From Arbacia lixula (taxonomy: Eukaryota; Echinodermata; Echinoidea; Arbacioida; Arbaciidae): a stretch of 64,000 nucleotides of DNA. A model generated the notes under the pieces. It worked only from the letters and a program-made list of their open reading frames with translations. It was not told where the DNA came from and did no database searches. The translations under genes and the position numbers were made by a program. Location: positions 21,880,392 through 21,944,391 of the forward strand of contig OZ022586.1 of NCBI GenBank assembly GCA_963669155.1. Direction: 5' to 3'. Within the stretch, counting starts at the first letter, position 1; the number at the start of each line of letters is the position of its first letter. Shown piece after piece: positions 1-11,856 of the stretch.

Positions 1-94
1 CCTTAAAATTGTGCTCAGTTACCCGTGAAAAAGCGTGAAAAGTGTCAAAATAGCTGTGAAAGCGTCAAACAATGGGTGATCAAACAACAGCAGC

Positions 95-360
95 ACTTTA
101 ACGTACACCAGAAACATAATCCGTCAAAATCTTGTTTTACAGACCCACAAAAATGACTATTGTGACCTTTGAAAAGTTACAGTTTTGTGTGTTTACTCAT
201 TCATGACTGATTGCATTAATTTGATTTTCACACCTTAATTAGTCAATAATTGAAGGAACTAGTTACTTTGCTTAAAACCTTTTTGATAAAAAGTTTTTGG
301 TTTGGGAGGATGGGAGGTAGGGGGGGGTACATTTTTTATTGTGTTTAGATAGCTGTTATG
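95..360 (+). repeat. Dispersed repeat family R1, copy 1
   Basis: About 265 bp that recurs in the window in both orientations (about 6570-6740 minus, 18000-18375 plus, 20990-21230 minus, 21400-21770 plus, 33060-33175 minus). Shared landmarks are a stretch reading cttttgaaaagttac, a catgactgattgcattaa block, an aaaacctttttgataaaaag block and a G-rich end followed by tttttattgtgttta. No coding potential. Probably a non-autonomous DNA element; its ends were not resolved. Confidence 0.6.
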
Positions 361-433
361 TTGTGCTTTACCCAAGAGCAAGTACCTCGATCGTGCCGAT
401 TTATCTATTTTTCATCGCAACCATCTTAGAGGT

Positions 434-691
434 GAGAAGGAATGCAAGAAGGTTGGCCTGGGACTCAACGCAAAGAAAACCAAGTACTTAGTTCACAACA
501 TCGACGATCCTGCCCCACTATGTACAGCAGATCGCACAGAGCTCCAAAGAACTCAGGATTTTAGGTACCTTGGAAGTTGGGTAGACAAGGACATCAGTGT
601 GAGGAAAGCGCAGGCCTGGAAAGCACTGAACGGAATGTCCAAAGTATGGAAATCAAACATGCAGAGGGAACTCAAAATTAGGTTATTTATC
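434..691 (+). pseudogene. Non-LTR retrotransposon reverse transcriptase, C-terminal fragment
   Basis: An open stretch of 86 codons without a start codon reads like the thumb region of a LINE reverse transcriptase. It contains GLGLNAKKTKYL, then DFRYLGSWVDKD, then AWKALNGMSKVWKSN and ends near LKIRLF. The order NxKKTK, FxYLGS and W..L is the usual one downstream of the YxDD motif in these enzymes. Nothing upstream or downstream is preserved, so this is a dead 5'- and 3'-truncated copy. It is unrelated to the LINE at 33.3-35.3 kb, which has a different sequence in this region. Confidence 0.75.
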
Positions 692-1734
692 GGTGTGGCG
701 AAGGTGTGGCGAAGAATAGTGATTGATCGGCAAGAGCCGATCAAGTGAATGAGTGAGTGTGAAATTGTCATCATACTGTTGACATTATTAGAGCGAGCGG
801 AGGTTTTTCGACCTTGCTTGGTTGGTGCGTAGCTACAGATAAAGTTATACAGTCAAACCTGTCTATAGCGGCCGCTCAAGGGAAACCACAAAAGTGACCA
901 CTATAGACAGGTGACCACTATAGACAGGTCGGCGGCCATTTTGATTTTGAGCATGGATATGTTTTGCACTATGTAACCTTCATGCTGCAACATAATTTAT
1001 TGCTTACGTATGATGTACATACATCTTATTTTTATGTGATATATAAATAGTATTTTATCATGTTTTCGTTCAATTAGAAATATGAATAAACCTGAAGGCA
1101 CATTTTCGTTATCTGTGTATTATTTCTGTGTGTGCGATTTTGTGTGAGAACTGTGTATTATTTCTTTTGTGCCCTGAAAGGGGCCCAACCAGTTGGCACG
1201 GTAAAGGGTCATGAGCATCGAGGGTATGTTTGTTTAGTCTAGATCTGCAAAAAGAAGAATGAAACACAATATCATGCCAGAAATTTGTCTTCAGTGTTCG
1301 AACAAAAATTAATAATCAAGCAGATCACTTGTAGAAAGTGATTTTATGTAAACTGTATCAAATGCGTCATTATCAGATGAATCTTAATTCAATATCATAT
1401 TTTCATCGGCTGTCTCAACTCTCGCGAGTCTCGGTGACAAATGCCATGTTAGATATCTTACGCCCCGAAAGACAATTTCTATTCTAACAGATGAAATAAA
1501 TGTGGTATAGCAGAGAAAACACATGTTATTAGATTTCTTTAAAATCTCAAGTTAATGTGCGTTTAGTTTCTTACGTTTGGGATATTCATAATGTCTTGAC
1601 CATGCAGCACTGCACGACCTAGCACTGCGAGGAACCACACGCATACATTAGTACGGGCGGGCGTAAATCGTTTAAAACTTTGAACAGAATTGTTAAGTTT
1701 GTCAAATAAATAGAATCTTGAATTGAAATACCCT

Positions 1735-2720
1735 TCTGAAAAAACCCGGAAACATTCGTTCATTACAAGAATCTGCAACTTATTCATGTCCACATTTTGA
1801 AAAGAAGAGAATGGAGCTCCACCGGCAGCCTACCGGATATTAAGAAAGATAGCAACAAGGGCTGCGTATGATGAAAAGCCCGCTTGCTTGGGCATTGGCG
1901 TTGCTTTGAATAGTAAATAAACGGCATAACAATTTCAAAAGAACGACAACTTGCCGAAAACAGGATCTTGAATTAAAATACCCACGTTAATGATAATCAA
2001 GTGTTCTCTTTTTCGTTGTTAGTAAGAATCTCCTCATCTTCGTGTCTATTGACTTTGTATCTCTCTCCGATCGATTTACAGCTAGTGCAAATGCCGTGCA
2101 TAGTGCACTCTTACTTCGTCTAAGGTAGCACGATAAATATTAATTTCAATTAATGAAAGAAAAAATATATACGGCTACAAATGCACATTAAAATATATCT
2201 TCTATCTTGACATATTTTATTTAATCCAGAAATATTCTTTATCGTGTCTTTTAAGATATTTTTGCCTCAATAATTTCCGAACGGGAGTTGATCGAAGTGA
2301 ACAACTTATTACATAGAGATATCGATGAGTTTCGAGTTGCAGCCGAGCTGTGTGCTTCTGAGATTGCGAACGCTGAAGAACCGCGCGCTGCTGCCAGCTT
2401 GCAGTAGCGCATATCGCGGATCCAGATTGATCTGGGCATGGGATGAGGGCGCGCGCGAACCCGGGCTGCGGTGGCCTCGGGGCCGGGCCGAGCGAGGATC
2501 CGGGGTATTATTCATCACAACAATAAAAGCATGGGATGCAGAGACTCACTAAAAAAAGAAAAACACCGGACATCGGGATTTCATTGATTAGGGTAATCAA
2601 GTTAAGATCCTGCTTTTTGTTTGGCAAGGTCTGAGAATGCGTTAATGAGCTGTATTACGTCATGCAGCTAGAAAGCAGGCTTTTCACGCCTCTAGCTTTT
2701 TTCACGGCCGTTTAAGTTAC
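1735..2720 (+). repeat. Repeat family R2, long copy (inverted partner at 63480-64000)
   Basis: The segments 1735-2035 and 2540-2720 match the inverted sequence of 63480-64000. Shared blocks include gaaaagaagagaat, the ccggcagcctaccgga block, cgaaaacaggatcttgaatt and gacatcgggatttcattgat. The right-hand copy lacks the 2035-2540 interior, so it looks like an internal deletion derivative. The sequences tgaaaagcccgcttgc near 1877 and its inverse near 2690 could be the element's own inverted ends. Confidence 0.6.
2255..2404 (+). other. Exon-like open segment inside R2, 50 codons, function unknown
   Basis: Between an in-frame TAA and a TAG lies a 50-codon frame of good amino-acid composition. It starts DIFASIISERELIEVNNLL and later has RVAAELCASEIANAEE. 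A pyrimidine-rich run ending in tcttttaag sits at its start and could be a splice acceptor. It lies in the part of R2 missing from the other copy, so it may be a coding remnant of the autonomous element. A GC-rich patch (2430-2510) follows. I do not recognise the protein. Confidence 0.25.
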
Positions 2721-3308
2721 GTCGCATCGCAAAAAGCCAACTTTCCACGCCGATAGGGACGGGTGATTTCAGAATTGGTGGCCGCTACACAGTAAAATTT
2801 TGGCCGAGGGAGACAAAATGGGTGGCCGCTGGCCGCGTTAGCCAGGTGGCCGCTATATCCAGGGTCTTTAACACTGATTTTCTCTGCGGAGGAGTCGAAG
2901 GTGGCTGCTATAGGCAGGTGGCTGCTGAATCCAGGTGGCCGCATAGCCAGGTTTGACTGGCTATGTAGTTTGTGTTGTCTACAAAACGTTTGGAGGAGTA
3001 AAGCTCCACTGCATATTGATATTTCGTTATTCCAAATTGTTAATTATATTGTATATTTTCTTGGCTTTTAATCAGATACTAATTGACCAATCAAATTGAA
3101 AAGATTCGTTAGCTCTTGTTATAATAGTTCATTAAATCTGTCAATATCTTATGGGGAAATCTGTCGAGCTTAATTATAATTATTAACGAGGTCAGGGAGT
3201 ATCGAACATGAACAAACCAGGACTATGGTCTAAAATTTCAGAATAAAGAAGACCAACAATTACAAGACTACATTGGTAAACAAATATTTGTAATAGTGGG
3301 TTCCTGAC

Positions 3309-4274
3309 CTACAATGCAGTAATGTATCTTACTGGGACATCGAAGATCAAAGCAGGGCTCCTCGATGTCATCTGCCAAATATGGAGATACGTGGAAAACT
3401 CGGTTCACTCCGGGGTATCCAAGAGTCCTGCAAATAGCTCTGGCCTCATAGATATCGAGGTAAGGTATAGACCCTGTGACCAATGAAAGTTGACCGCCAT
3501 CATCAGATACACCAACAACCTGAACAGTGCCCTCATGTGGTCCAGATCCGCCAACAAGAGAAACACCTACTGTAGATGTGGTAAAGAGTTAGAATTGATT
3601 TATCTGAGCTTTTGATTATTCTTAAACTGTACATTTCAATCAATCTACATGATCTATATCAGTTTATATTCTTCGTATTTTCCTAATAAGAACATTCAAT
3701 AATCAATAATCAATCATGTCATTTTTTCACTACTTTGATCAATTTATGTTGTTCATTTATTTATTCATTCATTGTTTAAACAAATTGTGCAATCCGACAT
3801 CTATGCTTGTATATTTCTTTCAAATTAACACATATTACGTAGATATCAGTGTACCAGCATGAACGTGACTTTGACCTGTCAAGGGAGCCTGCAAACACGC
3901 GGAACTTCATATTCAGCCATGTCGAGTAAGTTTGCCCCTGTCATTATGCGAGCTGTTCGGAACGTAACCGTGTCTGAAAACGGAGCGTCATGACGCGTTC
4001 GTTGCACCCGATTGCTGCGAACACGTTGAATAAAGCTAACGACTTTGATTGTGGATTTATTACATTTTGAAACAAGTTTTTCACTATTTTAAATATAACC
4101 ACTCACATTTTGTTCACTTGAATCAGTTTAGTGATATCCCTGCTGCCTTCGCGATGACCCGTCCATCAGATGACCCTGCCGCGCTGACGATTGTGGTCTT
4201 GCAAGGTGATGTTGCCAATATTCCTACTGCTACAACTACCATTACTACTACTGCCATAAGAATTACTACTACTG

Positions 4275-4327
<53 letters not shown>

Positions 4328-4328
4328 G

Positions 4329-4364
<36 letters not shown>

Positions 4365-4498
4365 TGAATTCTATGAATAACACTACTATAATAAATTAGA
4401 GGCTTACCTGTGACAATCCGTTCGTTAGCAAAAGCTAGTGACGCAAAACGAACCAGCATCAGATATACTGAGACTGTTTCCACAACGGATCCATTCAT
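3309..4498 (-). CDS. SRCR-domain secreted or membrane protein, first two coding exons (partial)
   Basis: Exon 1 is 4408-4498: ATG, a hydrophobic signal-like segment (SVYLMLVRFASLAFA) and NERIVT, ending at a strong donor ACAG|gtaagcc in phase 1. Exon 2 is 3309-3569: acceptor catctacag, then a phase-compatible SRCR start SLVGGSGPHEGTVQVVG, ARAICRTLGYPG and EEPCFDLRCPSKIHYC, ending at a GT donor in phase 1. SRCR domains are extracellular binding modules. This one lacks the usual Trp-Gly-Thr-Val-Cys segment and so one canonical cysteine. The (act)n tract at 4224-4365 lies in intron 1. Later exons would be to the left, but the sequence there is transposon debris, so the gene may be truncated. Confidence 0.6.
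4224..4365. repeat. (ACT)n trinucleotide microsatellite
   Basis: Nearly pure act/cta repeats of about 140 bp. They keep several frames open on both strands, giving long poly-Thr, poly-Ser and poly-Val frames that are artefacts. The tract lies in the proposed first intron of the SRCR gene fragment. Confidence 0.9.
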
Positions 4499-5429
4499 GA
4501 TTAGCAGCAAGGAATATCCTGTTAGGATGCGAGCCAATCAATGTTTTTGAGAGAGCGATTCCCTTTTATCGACGGTTTTCTGAAATCAGTTTGCAATTCT
4601 TTTCTGTAAGTCGTATTAAGATCGGTATGACGCTATGGTGCTAACCTGTTAGTGATGAAAACACGATGAACAATAGAAGAGCTGTATGAATAGTGTTTGG
4701 TATGAATCGAGTGAATATGACATAAATTGTATTTCTACTTCCTTGTTTTCACCATGATTGCTCAGGATTCAAGGAGCTCAGGCTGCCAAGCTTGTCTCAT
4801 GACCGTCATGTTAAAATAGGGGAAGTTTTATGTCACAAATGGGTCTACTTTCCTGAACAGATGTGGTGCTTTACCGTTAAATCAATTTAGATATTTTAAT
4901 AGCCAGCTAATAAACATTAGAACGAATATCTGCATTATCTTTGACATTGCTCAAAGTAACAGTATCACCAACTCATGTTGCTCCCTCACACCCTCACACC
5001 CCACCCCTACAACCACACTTACTCTCACTACATGGTTTACTGTACCTCCATTTTCCTGTGTAGACCTCCACTCCGTGTTTCTTTTCTAAAGTCGTCTTTT
5101 CCTGATTTTAAAGTGCTTAGTCAACATTCGTTCGATAGTAGTAGTATTTCAAGAAAAACGTCTTCTGGAGCAATTGTTATTCAAGGAGAAGGATATGGGC
5201 AGTGCCCTACCACCCATTTATGGGGGCGTGTGGGTGTGGGTGTGGGTGAGGATGTGGAAGGGGTGGGGTGGGATGTGATGATACGACAATTAATCTTCCT
5301 CATAATCCTTCGTGAGTTTGTAACATAGCCTCTGTATTTCCTGGTGTAGTTTATTGTTGTGTCCCTATTGTTAATTATTCATATAATTTTTCTAGATCTT
5401 CATTCAAAGTTCATGCTGGAATGGCCTAC

Positions 5430-5960
5430 CTGCTATGCTCAATCTTGCCCTCCCTTTGCTTTCTCCCCCCCCCCCCCCCTGCACTCCCCCTGCCCCCTCT
5501 TTCTCCTCACTTGAAATTTGTTGCCCTTCTCTGTCCACTCTCGCCTCCTTTTCCATGTCTGTAAGAATTTTGTGTCCAGGTATCTATTTTCCCCTCCCTC
5601 CACCCCACCCTCTTCCATTTTCCCCCTTCTTTTTCAACCGTATTTGCTAACACTCTCTTATAATGTATCCCTGTCAATCTCCTTATCAATCTTCATCTCT
5701 CACAGGCGCCCCCCCCCCCCCGCCTATTTATATCTCTTCCTTCTCTTCTTACCCCCTTTTCTCCCACTCCCGCCCATCTATATTCATCTCTCCATTCTCC
5801 ATCTTATTATTATCTTTATTCCTCTCTCCTTTCCCCACCTCTCTCCCTCCTTATCTCTCTCTCTCTCTCGTTCTCTCCATCTCTCTCTTTCTCTTTTTTC
5901 TCCCTCTCTTGCTCCCCCCTCTCTTTCATTTTTCTTCTCTTTCCCTCGCTCATCTTTTCC
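5430..5960. repeat. Polypyrimidine/polypurine tract
   Basis: More than 500 bp of almost pure C and T on the plus strand, with (CT)n and C-runs of 10 or more. Mirror-repeat tracts of this kind can form triplex DNA in vitro. All open frames across it are compositional. Confidence 0.8.
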
Positions 5961-6569
5961 TGCCTTGCCCCAACCAATTGGATCCGTAATAATCAGCAAC
6001 ATGAATCAGCAATAGTACTTTGAAAAGGGCAACCAAGATGTTTTATTGCTTTCATTGTACATGATATAAGAATAACACTTTACCACATCATGCATACATT
6101 GACAGGTCATGTTTTTAACCATCATACTACAATAGAATCAAATACAATAACACAATACACGTTCCAATAAGAAACTTTGTTCGTTCTTTATAGACAGGTG
6201 GTCTTTCTATACGTGGTCGCTACAGTAGGTTTCACTGTATTTTTTTTCTTTTCCCAATTTTTTTAGTCTCCTGAAAAGCTCTGTTTCACAGAATATATAA
6301 TTTCCTTTACAAACATTCCACCCTAAAATCATGGACCAATAATGAATGTAGAAAACAGCAAAATTGGATGAAAAGTGTTATCGTCAGTATACTTGTGTAT
6401 AGTGTGTGTCACACTATTAATGAACAAAAGATGAATATTGATCGTAACTAGTTGATCGCCAGCGTTGCCATTGTGTGTCTACTGGAAATTGTGCATTGTA
6501 GCTAAAAGGTGCCGTCAGAGCATGCAATGTGATGTGTAATATAGGTACTTTCTTCGGAGACAGAGAAAC

Positions 6570-6740
6570 AACTTTTTTTTTTATAAACACAACAAAAAAA
6601 GTAAGTCCTCCCCCTCCCTAAGCAAAATAGCATAACCTTTCATCGAAGAGGTTTTGGGCAAAGTACTTTGGCAGGATTGTTCTTTAACATATTCACTGAC
6701 TTTTATGTGTGAAAATCACATTAATCCAATCAGTTTTTGT
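6570..6740 (-). repeat. Dispersed repeat family R1, inverted copy
   Basis: Reads in reverse like copy 1: aaacacaacaaaaaaagtaagt, C-rich run, tagcataacctttcatcgaag, ggttttgggcaaa, caggattgttctttaac, then gtgtgaaaatcacattaatcc. Confidence 0.6.
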
Positions 6741-8607
6741 TGTGTTTGGTATCCTTCTCAGACAACATTTTCTCTAGGGGATTTCCACACTTATAATCTT
6801 GAACTGTAGCTAAACAATTCGCCTTCTAATTGTACACATCAACAGCATTCAAATGTAATTACAAAGTACTTAAAACAAGCTAAAATTAGTACGTTTCTGG
6901 GAAACGGATATACCCGGTTCCCGTTTCTGAGTAGGACGCTTGGGAACGGGGTGTACTCTGTTCCCGTAGTCAGCGGGTTAACCGGAAAATGTCACAAGGC
7001 AATGTCACCATGCTGTTGTGTATAAAGTAGTTCACTAATTGTTTAGGATACATTATATACTACAGTATTTTCTATATACACAATCAACAGGAACGGTGCG
7101 ATATGATGTTCACGATTATGCACGTACTACCGGATGTTATAACCATGGAAACTTAAAAAAAAGGAAACACTCAAATCTAGAACTCGACTTAAACTGAAAT
7201 GTAGATATACCATTAACAGGCATTTATATGCAGTAAAATGAACACTGCAAGCGCTGTGATGTAGAAACACATGTTTCCACATACTTTTTTTATGTACATG
7301 TACATAAGTATTAATGTGAACACTGTGCTTCGGAAGAGCGCTGCAAATAATACGCATATGAATCACACTGCATGAATAAGGGTTTACTCTAAAAACACAA
7401 AATAATTGTAATTGTTACATCATAAAACACTAGGAAGAATCTCGGAAATATTATCATTTCAAAAATCAATCTATACATACACTGATTCAAGTCAAAGTGG
7501 GGGCGATCGGAAATGTGAATTCTGTTTATAGCAAAACGCAATAAGACTCGGGTCATTTTATGCTAAAATCAAACGATAAATGACATTCGTGTTTGTTGAC
7601 AAAAAAACAATCATTTAACGATCACAAAATACAACTTGCGGAATTATATAGCTCGATCCACAATGTTTTATTGCAAGTATTTGCCATTACCATGACAACA
7701 CAGTTTCAAACATATTTGAAAACTGTTTTTTTTTGCACACCATTTCCCAAAGAAAAATGTGCGTGCCATATCTCACGAGCATTGATTCGCAAGATATGCC
7801 ACAGTCCGAGTGACCGCCCGCCGTGGACTTATTGCCTTTTGCAACAAAACGAGGAGTGGACTTTTAATAGCGGGTTTTGCTGCAAAACACATTTCAAAGT
7901 ACAATATGTAAAAAATTCCTATTGCTGCAGTTTTGATAAATTACACCTTCTACGAGGAAGGTTTCCAAATTCGTGACTTATTATTATATCATTTCATTCG
8001 ATGCTTCACGAACAAAGTTAAACAAAACAAAAAAAAACTGAAAGTTAAAAAAAAATGTTAAGCTAATGAACTCATCGGTTTTATTGATTACAATACATTA
8101 AATACATGTTATACATTGATATACATGTTAACACTCCGTGCTGCATATATCGGTGTATAATACACAAGTAGGATCTAGATCGTTAGCATTGTGGTGCAAA
8201 AACTCTGGTTGGTTGTTTTTTCACCATTAAAACACACACAATCCGATAGGGCAGCAGTATATAAAGCACACACAAAGTTAACATAATACATTCAACTACT
8301 GGCTCAGGAAAGTCTCGTTAATGTGAACACTGCTCTACGTTAGGGCCCTGCAAATACACATTGGAAATACCATTGGATACACATAGTTCGCCTCATATCA
8401 CTGCATGGATACTTACATATAAAACATAAAATGGTTGACGCAAGTGGGCGCTATATCATATAACACTGTAGAGCTGAAACACGTGCTTTTTCATGCATTA
8501 ACCATTTGCGTGATTACATAAATCAATAAAATGCGTCCGCGGTAATCAGAGTTGACATAGAAGGAGTCCGAGCTACCCTTGTTCTTCGTCATTACATCCT
8601 CACTGCC

Positions 8608-8738
8608 CTAACGCGCTTCTTCATATACCTGATCCATCTCCATTGCCACCACCGAGACCCCGGAGTGCGCCCAGCCCGGGTAGATATCGTGTCTGTCACT
8701 CGTCGTCGATGTGGCACCACGATACCACTTATCTGTTG
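8608..8738 (-). CDS. Possible last exon of a broken receptor gene: short cytoplasmic tail
   Basis: On the minus strand a frame runs from about 8738 to a TAG at 8608-8610. It reads DKWYRGATSTTSDR, HDIYPGWAHSGVSVVAMEMD and ends QVYEEAR. Upstream is ttcttcacag and gcag, either usable as a splice acceptor. Tyrosines in DIYP and QVYEEAR recall a signalling tail, but the sequence is unlike the tails of the SRCR-WSC genes. The only nearby exon upstream in transcription is the broken SRCR fragment at 9046-9095. I infer the 3' end of a decayed relative; an unrelated or chance frame is possible. Confidence 0.3.
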
Positions 8739-9045
8739 CTGCTTACCTGTGAAGAAATAGAAGCGGTAACATGTTTGTCAATGCAATAATCTTCATACAG
8801 ATTGATGTCATGCTAATGGCCTTGTCACACAGGTTGTGCTTGTGTCACGTAAACGCATTAACCAATGCGTCAATGTATTGATATCAATGAAAATAAATGC
8901 GTCAGTTCACATTGAATCCATTGCAATATAGTACATGTACTCCCGTTCGTACGCTTCCCGCGAGCGCAGTACATGTACTTCGTTTTGTGCACAGCTAACA
9001 AACGCTAGCTCCGATCCTGAAATTGACATCCCTGCAGCCGCGGCC

Positions 9046-9095
9046 GTCTTCCACGGTGCCTTCATAGCGTGATGGACCGTTCACAAGGCGGTCGT
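9046..9095 (-). pseudogene. Truncated SRCR exon 2 remnant
   Basis: After a gctccag acceptor the minus strand reads DRLVNGPSRYEGTVE, matching the start of SRCR exon 2 of the intact genes (DVRLVNGPSRYEGTVE). It then diverges and reaches a TAG within about 20 codons. Flanking sequence at about 9100-9640 matches intron 1 of the intact genes. A similar broken copy sits at 48741-48871 downstream of the third gene. Both look like scars of unequal exchange. Confidence 0.7.
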
Positions 9096-9099
9096 CTGG

Positions 9100-11400
9100 A
9101 GCAAAAAAAAAAAACAATTATCATTAGATATACGACATTGAATGGATTAACAAATCAAAATCATAGCTTCTCACATTGCATTTGTTGCAGTACCTATCAA
9201 TAGAACATTTAGCGTACTGACATGACTGAGTGGAAGCAAATGTTCTGTTTTTCACCTGCACCTTTCTTATGATTATATCATATTGACTATTGAGATTTGT
9301 ATCGCTTATTTTGAGAAGCCCGATACCGCCTCTCCAAAATCATCAAAAACCCATACAAACGCTCACATACGGAGGGTTATTTCTGTCTGCGTGTCATCTA
9401 TAGCTTCTTGTCTTCTTTATCATGTGTATACACACACTTCCCCAGCCTGTCTAGATGTATGTTTGTGTGTCTCTACGTATACCTCATCACCCCTCCTTAT
9501 GTATCTTCATGTTTTCTTTACCCACTCTCTTCACTCATTCTTTATCTCTCTCTCTCTCTCTCTCCCTCTTTGATTCACACCATCACAACTAAATATGTAC
9601 ATATACACATTGGTCTTTTTTATAATGCATAAAGCAATACATTTACACAGATGCAGGCACATAGACACATAAATTAATCAAAAATATCTTTATTTCCCTT
9701 TTCTCTTCCTATTCGAAGTACTTTACCGAATCAGTCAAGAGTATAATTTAAAAGTTTCCCTATAGTAATATTGTTTGAAATATATACTTATCATGTTTTG
9801 TTGAACAACAAATTGAAAATATTAGAAACATTTGATGACGTGTTTAATATGTCGTTTATTGAGTTAAAGTGCCCTTTCACTCAGTGTCTTCATGCACGCC
9901 CGAAATTACAGAACGCACTTTACGTACAGTCATTTCGAACGAATGCGAGAGTTTTGGTCGTAGAGGGAGCTATTTAGAATAGAATATTCGCGATGCGAAC
10001 ACAAAATAGGAGTGCACGGAAAGACGGACAAAGGAACGCTGGTATGAATAAGCCTTTGAACTCCACCGTTCCGTTCAACACAAAAGAACGCTGATCAGGA
10101 AAGCCGCATTGAAAAGACGCATGGGGTTTTGACAGCAAAAGACGCGGCAGGGACTTTTGACAAGCTGCCTAAAACTAAATCATCAACATATTCATAAAAT
10201 TGTTATCATCTATAAACTCATGAAGCAGCACTGAACAATGGCAACCTAGCAGTTTTTGTTTGTAGCTCATAATGAATCTGATTTCATAGAAGAAAATTAC
10301 CACAAACTGGCATTGTAGAACTTTACGGAAGAGAAGGACAACTTACGCTAAGCCGTATCTACATTCACAGCATACTATACATGCAACGATCAATGTGTAC
10401 ACTGGTCTTGCCAGAAATGTACTTTATCGAAATAACAGATAAACCTTCCATTTTGTCGTTATCTGTGATAAAAACTTACATTGAAGCAATATCAAAAATC
10501 AGCAAAACTCAAAATGTACATGTATACTTATCAAAAGTAAACATAAATTCAATACTTAGATATGTACTTTATCACTGGTGATACTATCTAATGTCTACTA
10601 GCCTAAGAAAAACAGGAGCATGTGTTCGCTATGCTGAAAGTTTACACATTTGTTTCGAGCTGCATATACATGTGTATATACACACATGTATACGATTATT
10701 AATGGCTGGCCTAGTATCAGTACTTTGGACTCGGGAAGGAGGTGCGATTTATTGATGTACACCCAGCAAAATAATCTGTGAGGCAAATACGTGACATTTG
10801 TAGCATGTCCATCTGAAACGAAAGTGCAGGCTTTCGAACATGTTTATAAATACCTTAACGAATCAAACCAAGTAATAAAAATCGCATGCTCGATTTGGTA
10901 AAATGATACAAAAGACAAAAAAAAATTAATTCCTTTATTTAAAAGATGAGCAAGCCATCATTCTTGATTTGATTTGATTGTTTGCATAATAATCTTCAAC
11001 AATGATATACAATTGAATTCAATGAATTAACAAGTTATAAACAAATATATATCAGGACAATTAATCTTGAACTGGCAAACAAAATGAATTGTACAAATTA
11101 TTATGGAGAGAAACCTAAAAAAGCATAGCTATAGGTATAGGTATAGGCATAGGTATAGGTTACCCATAGGTGGCGTAAAGGCCATAGGTACGGAACATTA
11201 ACATAATAATTTCTGTAAAATTGTTCATTTTCCTTCTTAAAAGCAACTATATGACTGTGATTACATATTAAAGAATAAACTATATTGTTGTCTGAGCTTT
11301 CTACAGCTGTCTCCAAGATGATTTCATAAAATAGAAAACATAGCATGAGTACAATATAAATTACAATGAGTAAACACCGACTTGCAATGTAGATACATGT
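9100..11400. other. Gene-poor downstream flank: intron-1 remnant then duplicated 3' flank
   Basis: About 9100-9640 resembles intron 1 of the SRCR-WSC genes (shared aagcccgataccgcc block) and ends in a (CT)n run near 9545; 48880-49440 is its counterpart. About 10140-10800 matches 29640-30200 and 49590-50200 and is the shared flank downstream of each receptor gene (atgaagcagcactga block). A short ataggt tandem repeat lies at 11128-11160. No gene seen. Confidence 0.5.
10934..10939 (-). promoter_or_regulatory. Candidate polyadenylation signal (AATAAA) for receptor gene A
   Basis: AATAAA on the minus strand, inside a block (tcctttattt, then agatgagcaa) conserved downstream of gene B at 30294-30299. 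The distance is about 1.15 kb after the stop here and 0.34 kb in gene B, the difference being largely the LINE remnant. Confidence 0.35.
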
Positions 11401-11412
11401 ATATAAGAGCAG

Positions 11413-11856
11413 TTATCTATATTTACTAATTAAATAATCCTTCAATTTGTTTTTAAATGAAATAAGTCTTAGGGACTGTATAATGTTCAATGACAAGGAA
11501 TTACAGAATAAGGGGCCGGTATAAAGTAATGTTCTTTGCATAAATTTGGTTCTTAGAGGTATATGAAATGATTTTGAGTGTCTTGTAGGATACTGATATA
11601 GACTGTCATTTCTTGCAAACAAAGAAGATAACGTTACAGGAAGTTCTTTTATATGCAGTTTAAACATAGGGGTTCCAATGTGAAAATAAAATATATCATT
11701 TAACTTTAGTATGTTATTATTACAAAATAATACATTTGATGGGGATTTGACGGGGTGAAGGCCATACAAACCATGGTACATGAACATTCCTGCAGATAAC
11801 TTCTTTATATTTTTTTTTTCTGTACAAGGCAATCGTATTACAAAAAAGTGGTACAC
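11413..11856 (-). pseudogene. LINE ORF2 C-terminal remnant
   Basis: The minus-strand frame contains LPVTLSSLFARNDSLYQYPT, then RHSKSFHIPL, LLYTGPLFCNSL and FKNKLKDYLISKY. This is the usual end of CR1/Jockey-type retrotransposon proteins (TRNS, then xxP, then Y.GP..WN.L, then FK..LK). The intact-looking LINE at 33.3-35.0 kb ends in the same way (YDTRNCNSFH, MFKKMLKTYLLHKY) but is not the same family. A shortened version survives at about 50345-50450, so this insertion predates the gene duplications. Confidence 0.6.

Larger units (their letters stand above)
850..2959. mobile_element. Pogo/Tigger-like terminal-inverted-repeat element (candidate)
   Basis: The left end reads CAGTCAAACCTGTCTATAGC and the right end is its imperfect inverted copy, finishing ggtttgactg. 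Inside both ends are short direct repeats of the type gaccactatagacaggt (left) and ggtggccgctatatccaggt (right). A CAGTCAAACC-type terminus with such subterminal repeats is typical of pogo/Tigger-like elements (family knowledge). TA flanks the left end but not cleanly the right. No transposase frame is visible. Another repeat (R2, 1735-2720) lies inside it, so it may be a nested composite. Confidence 0.4.
4540..8600. other. Gene-poor stretch with pyrimidine tracts and repeat fragments
   Basis: No supported gene. It holds a strongly pyrimidine-rich plus strand at about 5430-5960 with poly-C runs near 5467 and 5708. At 6190-6240 is the right end of another pogo-like element (cacctgtctata-type repeats, then gtaggtttcactgta). 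An inverted R1 copy lies at about 6570-6740. A 127-codon open frame at 7593-7976 has no recognisable domain and ordinary AT-rich composition; I do not call it a gene. Confidence 0.5.

Noticed and set aside
4049-4537. Poly-Thr, poly-Ser and poly-Val frames
   Set aside because: Translations of the (act)n microsatellite; only the signal-peptide end (4408-4498) on the minus strand has splice support.
5518-6015. 165-codon Ser/Pro/Leu-rich plus frame
   Set aside because: Product of the polypyrimidine tract; all three plus frames are nearly stop-free there.
7593-7976. 127-codon plus-strand frame
   Set aside because: No domain, no splice or repeat context, composition like its surroundings.
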